Of a stretch of 64,000 bases of DNA, positions 59,971 through 64,000 are shown piece after piece. The position numbers and the translations under genes are program-made. Under the pieces are notes generated by a model. That model saw only the letters and a list, made by a program, of their open reading frames with translations, ran no database searches and was not told where the DNA came from. The DNA is from Ifrita kowaldi (lineage: Eukaryota > Chordata > Aves > Passeriformes > Cinclosomatidae), in assembly GCA_013398055.1 (NCBI GenBank), contig VZRS01001522.1:496001-560000 (forward strand). Direction: 5' to 3'. Every line of letters starts with the position of its first letter. Position 1 is the stretch's first letter.

Positions 59971-61976
59971 CTGGTTATTAAGTTATTTCCCAATGTTTTA
60001 ATTATTGCCATTCTTCCAAAACCAAGGGCAACAAATGGATTGATCTTAAAATGGGTTTAATTACTGTAGTTTAGCTTGTGGGTTATCTTTATAAGCAAAT
60101 AAACCCCTCTACAAGTCATCAGCAATGTGGATAAAATAATGTGAAGTTCACTCTACACTTTTTCTCATAAAATTGCTTCTTTCCTTGCTTCTCTGGAATC
60201 TCTTGCCTATGTACTTACTGTTCTACAAGTTTCCCTCCCTGATTTTGTGGTTATTTGAGAGCTTAACTTTAAGGGGTGAGGTGGGTTGTTACTGCTCTGG
60301 TACAGAAGCATGAAAAGCAGGTATTTTTAAAGGTTTAGACTTGATGGCAGATCCAAATAATGCAGGTCCAAACAAAGTCCAAACTGCCAAAGGCCAGCTT
60401 TGTATCCCCTACTTCACTGCAGTTGAACACGGGCTCCGAAACATGGATTTAGTTAACCCAGCTGTGGTTTCCTTGAGCAGTCTGACTTTGCTCCTCATAG
60501 ACAAATAGGCTGAACCAAAAATAATACTTTTAAAATACATATATGTGAAAAATGAAAAGTGAAATTCTTTACTCTTCGGACCTGCAAAAAATTAGCTGCT
60601 TTGAAAATGTTCCCTGGGATAGTGTCACATGGGATGGCAGTTTCCTATCCTCTTCTATCTGTTCTTGTCTTCATGCATTACATCTTTGCTCTCCTTCATT
60701 TTTCACTTGTTTGATCTCTTTCAACTCAGTGGGACACTCACTACCTTTTTCTTTACTTCGTAAATGATTTCATTCTAAGTCTGGATCCCCTTCGTATTTT
60801 CTCCGGCTGTCTCTGGGTGTATTTTGTTTGGAGCAGACGCTCCCCCTGGTGCTCTGTTTTGTAGTGTGCAGCATAGTACAGTCAAAGTGGATAGGTTTCC
60901 AGTTAGCTAACAAATAAAATTCTAGGGGAATAAAGGAAATTATCATTGAAAATTATTTTTTTAATTCGAAATTTGTTCTACTCCTCATTTTAACAGCGGC
61001 TTTGAGTAATTTCTCCAGAACAAAATTGAATAAATTTTCAAGAAACCTTTCTTAAAAGTCTAATCTACTAGCAATAGCAAACCCTGAGGAAAACAGACAG
61101 AATTTGAAAGTTTTCAGACAGCAGAACAAGAAGTCGGTTCTTCCCCATGTGTTTCTTCTCCAAAACTCCCATGCACCACATCATTCCTACAACGCCTCAT
61201 GCCTGTCTGTGAAGAAGCTGTGCTGCAGACTGACTTAGCCAGCCTGGGTTTTTCACGAAGACCTTCTGTCCACCACTACGGACTTGTAGCTGCTGTGGTA
61301 TTCTTACGGCCCACTGTTATACCTACATATGCATGACTGACTGTAAATTAGCCCAGTGATTTCAGTGAAATGAAGTCTGCCTGCAGGTCTAACAGTCTCT
61401 GTGCAGTTTTGTGTCTTGCTGGGACTTGAATTCTTACAGGTTTTCTCATAAAAGCGATCAGGGCAATTTTGCTTCTTTGCATTCGCATTCAATCAATTCA
61501 ACACACAGAAAGGTCACTCCTAACGCTGAAAACCTGTTCCATAAACCTCCTCCACTGTCCGGCTAGGATTGAATTCACACTTTGATAATGCATAAAGATG
61601 AGCTTTTCAAGGTAAACACTGTACAAGCAGCACGGACTTCTGCAGTTAGTGTTTCTCTTAACTTCCTCAATTTGATTTAATATCACAGCAGATGCGGTGC
61701 CTGTTGTAAGCCTTGAGCTTCCTCTCCTGACACCAGTTGCAAATTTAACCCGTTAAGAGCCAAACAGTAAAGCTGCTAGACAGGCAGAATGCAAAAATAG
61801 CTCAAGTGTTATTGCATATAAAAGCTTGTAAAATCTGGGGGGTTCCGGCTTCACTGCCCGTCTGACCGAAGGTCGCACAGAGCACCCACGGGCCCCTAAG
61901 CTCACCGGGCACTCGCGGCGCCGGGGCCGAGACTCGAACCCGTGACGTGGGGCAGAGGAGGGCGGGTGTTTGCCTG

Positions 61977-61988
61977 TGCGCATGCGCA
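61977..61988. promoter_or_regulatory. NRF1-type site
   Basis: TGCGCATGCGCA, a perfect palindrome of the NRF1 consensus, 43 bases before the COMMD8 ATG. Confidence 0.7.
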
Positions 61989-62030
61989 CGGCCGCCGGGG
62001 CGGTCACGTGGCGGGCGGGCCGCGCCGGAG

Positions 62031-62075
62031 ATGTTGCGGCTGCTGGAGGATCTCCCGCCGGGACGGGCGCTCGAG
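62031..62075 (+). CDS. COMMD8: COMMD8 exon 1 (15 codons)
   Basis: ATG in good context (GGAGATG), then MLRLLEDLPPGRALE and donor GTGGGC. The LPPG...LE pattern lines up with the LPAEL segment of the human protein. No in-frame upstream ATG was found in the island. Confidence 0.85.
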
Positions 62076-63948
62076 GTGGGCTCCCCGCGGCCCCGGGCGG
62101 GCCGGGCTGGGCGGTATTCGCCGCGGGCGGGCCGGGGTGCTGCTCTCCGCTACCTGTGACGGAGGCAGGGCCCGCGGGCGGCGCGGGGCCGCGGAGCGGG
62201 GCCGCCCTCCCGCCAGGCCGCAGTGCCAGGGGACAGTGCTTTGGGAGACTGGAGAGGCCCGCGGGCTTGGAAATCAGCAGTCTGGGTTGTGCTGTGCAGC
62301 CTGGCAATCCCAGTGCACAGGTGACTGAAGCGCCCTTTGACGCGGCATCTCAGCGGCACTGTAGTTGCTGACACAATTATTCAGTCCCCACGTAAGTCCA
62401 AGGTGAATCTGCATCACGTTGTGATTTCTGTGGCCAGACCTCGTGAACTGCCTTTAAGGGGAGAACAGAGGACAGTTCATATTCAGGGAGTACCTACCTG
62501 TTCGTGGCTTTTTTGCCTGGGCTGCAGTCGAAGCATTGAGGCAGGTCCCAGTGGAGGGAGGGGTCATAACTGAATTGCTCGATCAGTCTCGTATCAGGTG
62601 TAGATTAACCGTGAGAGAATTATACTCATAAATTGTGTATCCTGTCGTTTCAGTTCCTTCATAAGATAGTTGATGGCATCTGTGGCCGTGCGTATCCTCG
62701 ATACCAGGATTATAGCAATGTTTGGAGCTTGTCAGAGTGGATGGAGGTTTTAGAAGAAACAATGACATATTTCAGAACTGCAGTTGGCAAAAATATATCT
62801 GATGAAGAGGTAAGGGCTCATCACTGGTTAGCCTTGGCTTTGAGAGATATCATGACTGGAGTGCTTAGTCTTGTAGTTTGTTTAATCCTGAAATATTTTT
62901 GTAGCACAGCATTTTAATAGTAGTGGGTTAAGCCTGAAGAGGTAGAGGGTAAGCAGCATTTAGAGATACACTGTCAAGACTTCTGCAACAAAAAGTGAAG
63001 TTGATGCTGATTTTTGAATATTTTTTTAGGATCCAGGATACTTGTTAAAATACTGGTTTAATCATTCAAATTGGTATTTTGAGTGCCACCAGATTAAATT
63101 TGTTTACATAATCTGTAAATAATACTGCTCATTAGCAATAAAACCAATTCACCTTATTGTTTGGTTTTCTTTATTCATTAGTACTGTATTAAAGTGGTAA
63201 AATATTGACTGTATGTAAATAAATTCTGTAAAAAATCTGACTGTGAATGGAGGATCATGTGGTACAGGGGCTGTAATTCAGGACATTCCAGTAGGGATGA
63301 ATTTTGCAAAATCTTGTTCCATTATTAGAAATGTTAATTCTCATGTCTTGCATGTTGCTTGTATTTTGACCACCTGCTAGCAGCTGGGTCAAAGAAAGAC
63401 ACCTGTGTAGCTTTGAGGATCTTGAGGAGTATTTGTATTTCAGTTGAGCTGATGTAGTTAGCCTCTGCCCTGATACTGAGAAACTTACAGACCTAAACCT
63501 GAGTTGTTTGGGTGTGTGATGTTCTTTTGGATAAAGCCTCCTTCTCTGGTGTCTTTTAATTTAAATGATGATTTTTTTCCTGTCTGTGTTGCTGTGGTAA
63601 ACACTATAAAATGTGGTAGACACTGATTCTTAACTATCAAAGACAGAGAGCAGCCACAAAGGGCAGTATAAGAACCAAGTCCAGTATAACAGCTATCAGC
63701 TTAGATATATGCAGAGCACAGTTACTGCAGGTGGTACGTGTTACTTCTGTGGTTCATGGTTCAAGTAATCACGGTTTTTATTTTTATTTTTGTAGGCTGC
63801 TCAGCAGATAATTGAGTTAAATTCAGACTGTCAAGAAGCAATCACAAAATGTCTGAAAGGTAGAAAGGAAGAAATCAAGAATGCCCTAGTAGAAAGAGTA
63901 AATGCAATCTCTTCTGCCCAGCTGCAGGATTTTGACTGGCAGTTAAAG
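62031..63948 (+). CDS. COMMD8: COMMD8, COMM domain-containing protein 8, N-terminal part
   Basis: Exons 62031-62075, 62654-62809 and 63796-63948 join in frame into 118 residues, and the gene runs off the right edge. COMMD8 is a subunit of the Commander/CCC complex that recycles membrane proteins from endosomes. The text KIVDGICGRAYPRYQDYSNV, VGKNISDEE, KGRKEEIK and ISSAQLQDFDWQLK closely matches human COMMD8 as recalled. These residues form the helical N-terminal domain; the COMM domain that mediates subunit pairing lies beyond the window. The first ATG in the CpG island is taken as start because its 15 codons splice in phase 0 onto FLHK. The N-terminus (MLRLLEDLPPGRALE) is a few residues shorter than I recall for human. 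The gene is divergent from ATP10D, as in human. Confidence 0.95.
62654..62809 (+). CDS. COMMD8: COMMD8 exon 2 (52 codons)
   Basis: Enters after cctgtcgtttcag with FLHKIVDGICGRAYPRYQDY and ends VGKNISDEE before GTAAGG. Phase 0 at both ends. Confidence 0.96.
63796..63948 (+). CDS. COMMD8: COMMD8 exon 3 (51 codons)
   Basis: Enters after atttttgtag with AAQQIIELNSDCQEAITKCL and ends AQLQDFDWQLK before GTGAGA. The FDWQLK stretch sits at the border of the COMM domain. Phase 0 at both ends. Confidence 0.96.
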
Positions 63949-64000
63949 GTGAGAGTGTTGCCTTACTGTTGTTTAAAAGCAATGTTCTGCAACAGAGAAG

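Larger units (their letters stand above)
49746..61830. other. ATP10D-COMMD8 divergent intergenic interval
   Basis: About 12 kb of AT-rich DNA between the two promoters. It contains direct-repeat copy 2, a solo LTR and an AT-rich low-complexity patch near 59880-59970. Three minus-strand open frames of 140-151 codons between 50806 and 52312 resemble no family I know; one of them lies in the repeat. No gene is supported. Confidence 0.65.
61835..62225 (+). promoter_or_regulatory. COMMD8: CpG island promoter of COMMD8
   Basis: GC-rich, CpG-dense sequence covering the COMMD8 start codon. The palindrome TGCGCATGCGCA at 61977-61988 is a perfect NRF1-type site. CACGTG at 62005-62010 is an E-box in the context TCACGTG. 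TGACGTGG at 61943-61950 resembles a CRE half. No TATA box is evident. These fit a broadly expressed housekeeping promoter; factor binding is inference. Confidence 0.85.

Noticed and set aside
61931..61946. A tRNA B-box-like string (GGTTCGAGTC on the minus strand) in the COMMD8 island.
   Set aside because: The surrounding bases do not fold into a cloverleaf: the T stem pairs at only four positions and no A box or acceptor stem is present upstream.
61753..62371. Overlapping frames of 128-184 codons on both strands around the COMMD8 start.
   Set aside because: Same composition effect; the real first exon is only 15 codons and is supported by splicing phase and protein similarity.
1..64000. CRISPR arrays, bacterial operons or phage features.
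   Set aside because: The window is vertebrate nuclear DNA with spliced genes and CR1 repeats; no regularly spaced repeat array is present.

Overview
The window is vertebrate nuclear DNA, almost certainly from a bird. All recognised genes are split by GT-AG introns, and the interspersed repeats are CR1 LINE 3' ends, some with the ATTCTATG-type tail typical of birds, plus one solo LTR. Gene order and orientation match the CORIN - ATP10D - COMMD8 block of human 4p12. Genes were identified by comparing the decoded exons with recalled human family members; no database search was run. The species cannot be fixed from the sequence.

Layout. (1) 1-3912, plus strand: the last three coding exons of CORIN, the transmembrane serine protease that activates pro-ANP. 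They carry the catalytic Asp and Ser of the protease domain; the His exon lies upstream of the window. (2) 3913-11341: convergent intergenic space with the 3' UTRs of CORIN (+) and ATP10D (-). (3) 11342-49.7 kb, minus strand: a complete ATP10D gene, a class V P4-ATPase (lipid flippase). I placed 22 coding exons that join without a break into a 1,419-residue frame holding every P4-ATPase signature, plus a probable non-coding first exon in a CpG island at 49.1-49.75 kb that contains a 53-base run of N. (4) 49.75-61.8 kb: an AT-rich gene-free interval between two divergent promoters, with a 627-bp solo LTR flanked by a perfect 5-bp target-site duplication. (5) 61.84 kb to the end, plus strand: CpG-island promoter and first three coding exons (118 residues) of COMMD8; the C-terminal COMM domain lies beyond the window.

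CORIN (cell-surface protease), ATP10D (membrane lipid flippase) and COMMD8 (Commander/CCC endosomal complex) are not known to act in one pathway, so the grouping is conserved synteny. I found no convincing new system. The points most worth checking are a 197-codon open frame of unknown origin antisense inside the last ATP10D intron, a ~0.58-kb direct repeat whose copies bracket the ATP10D promoter, and an 11-adenine run inside an ATP10D coding exon.
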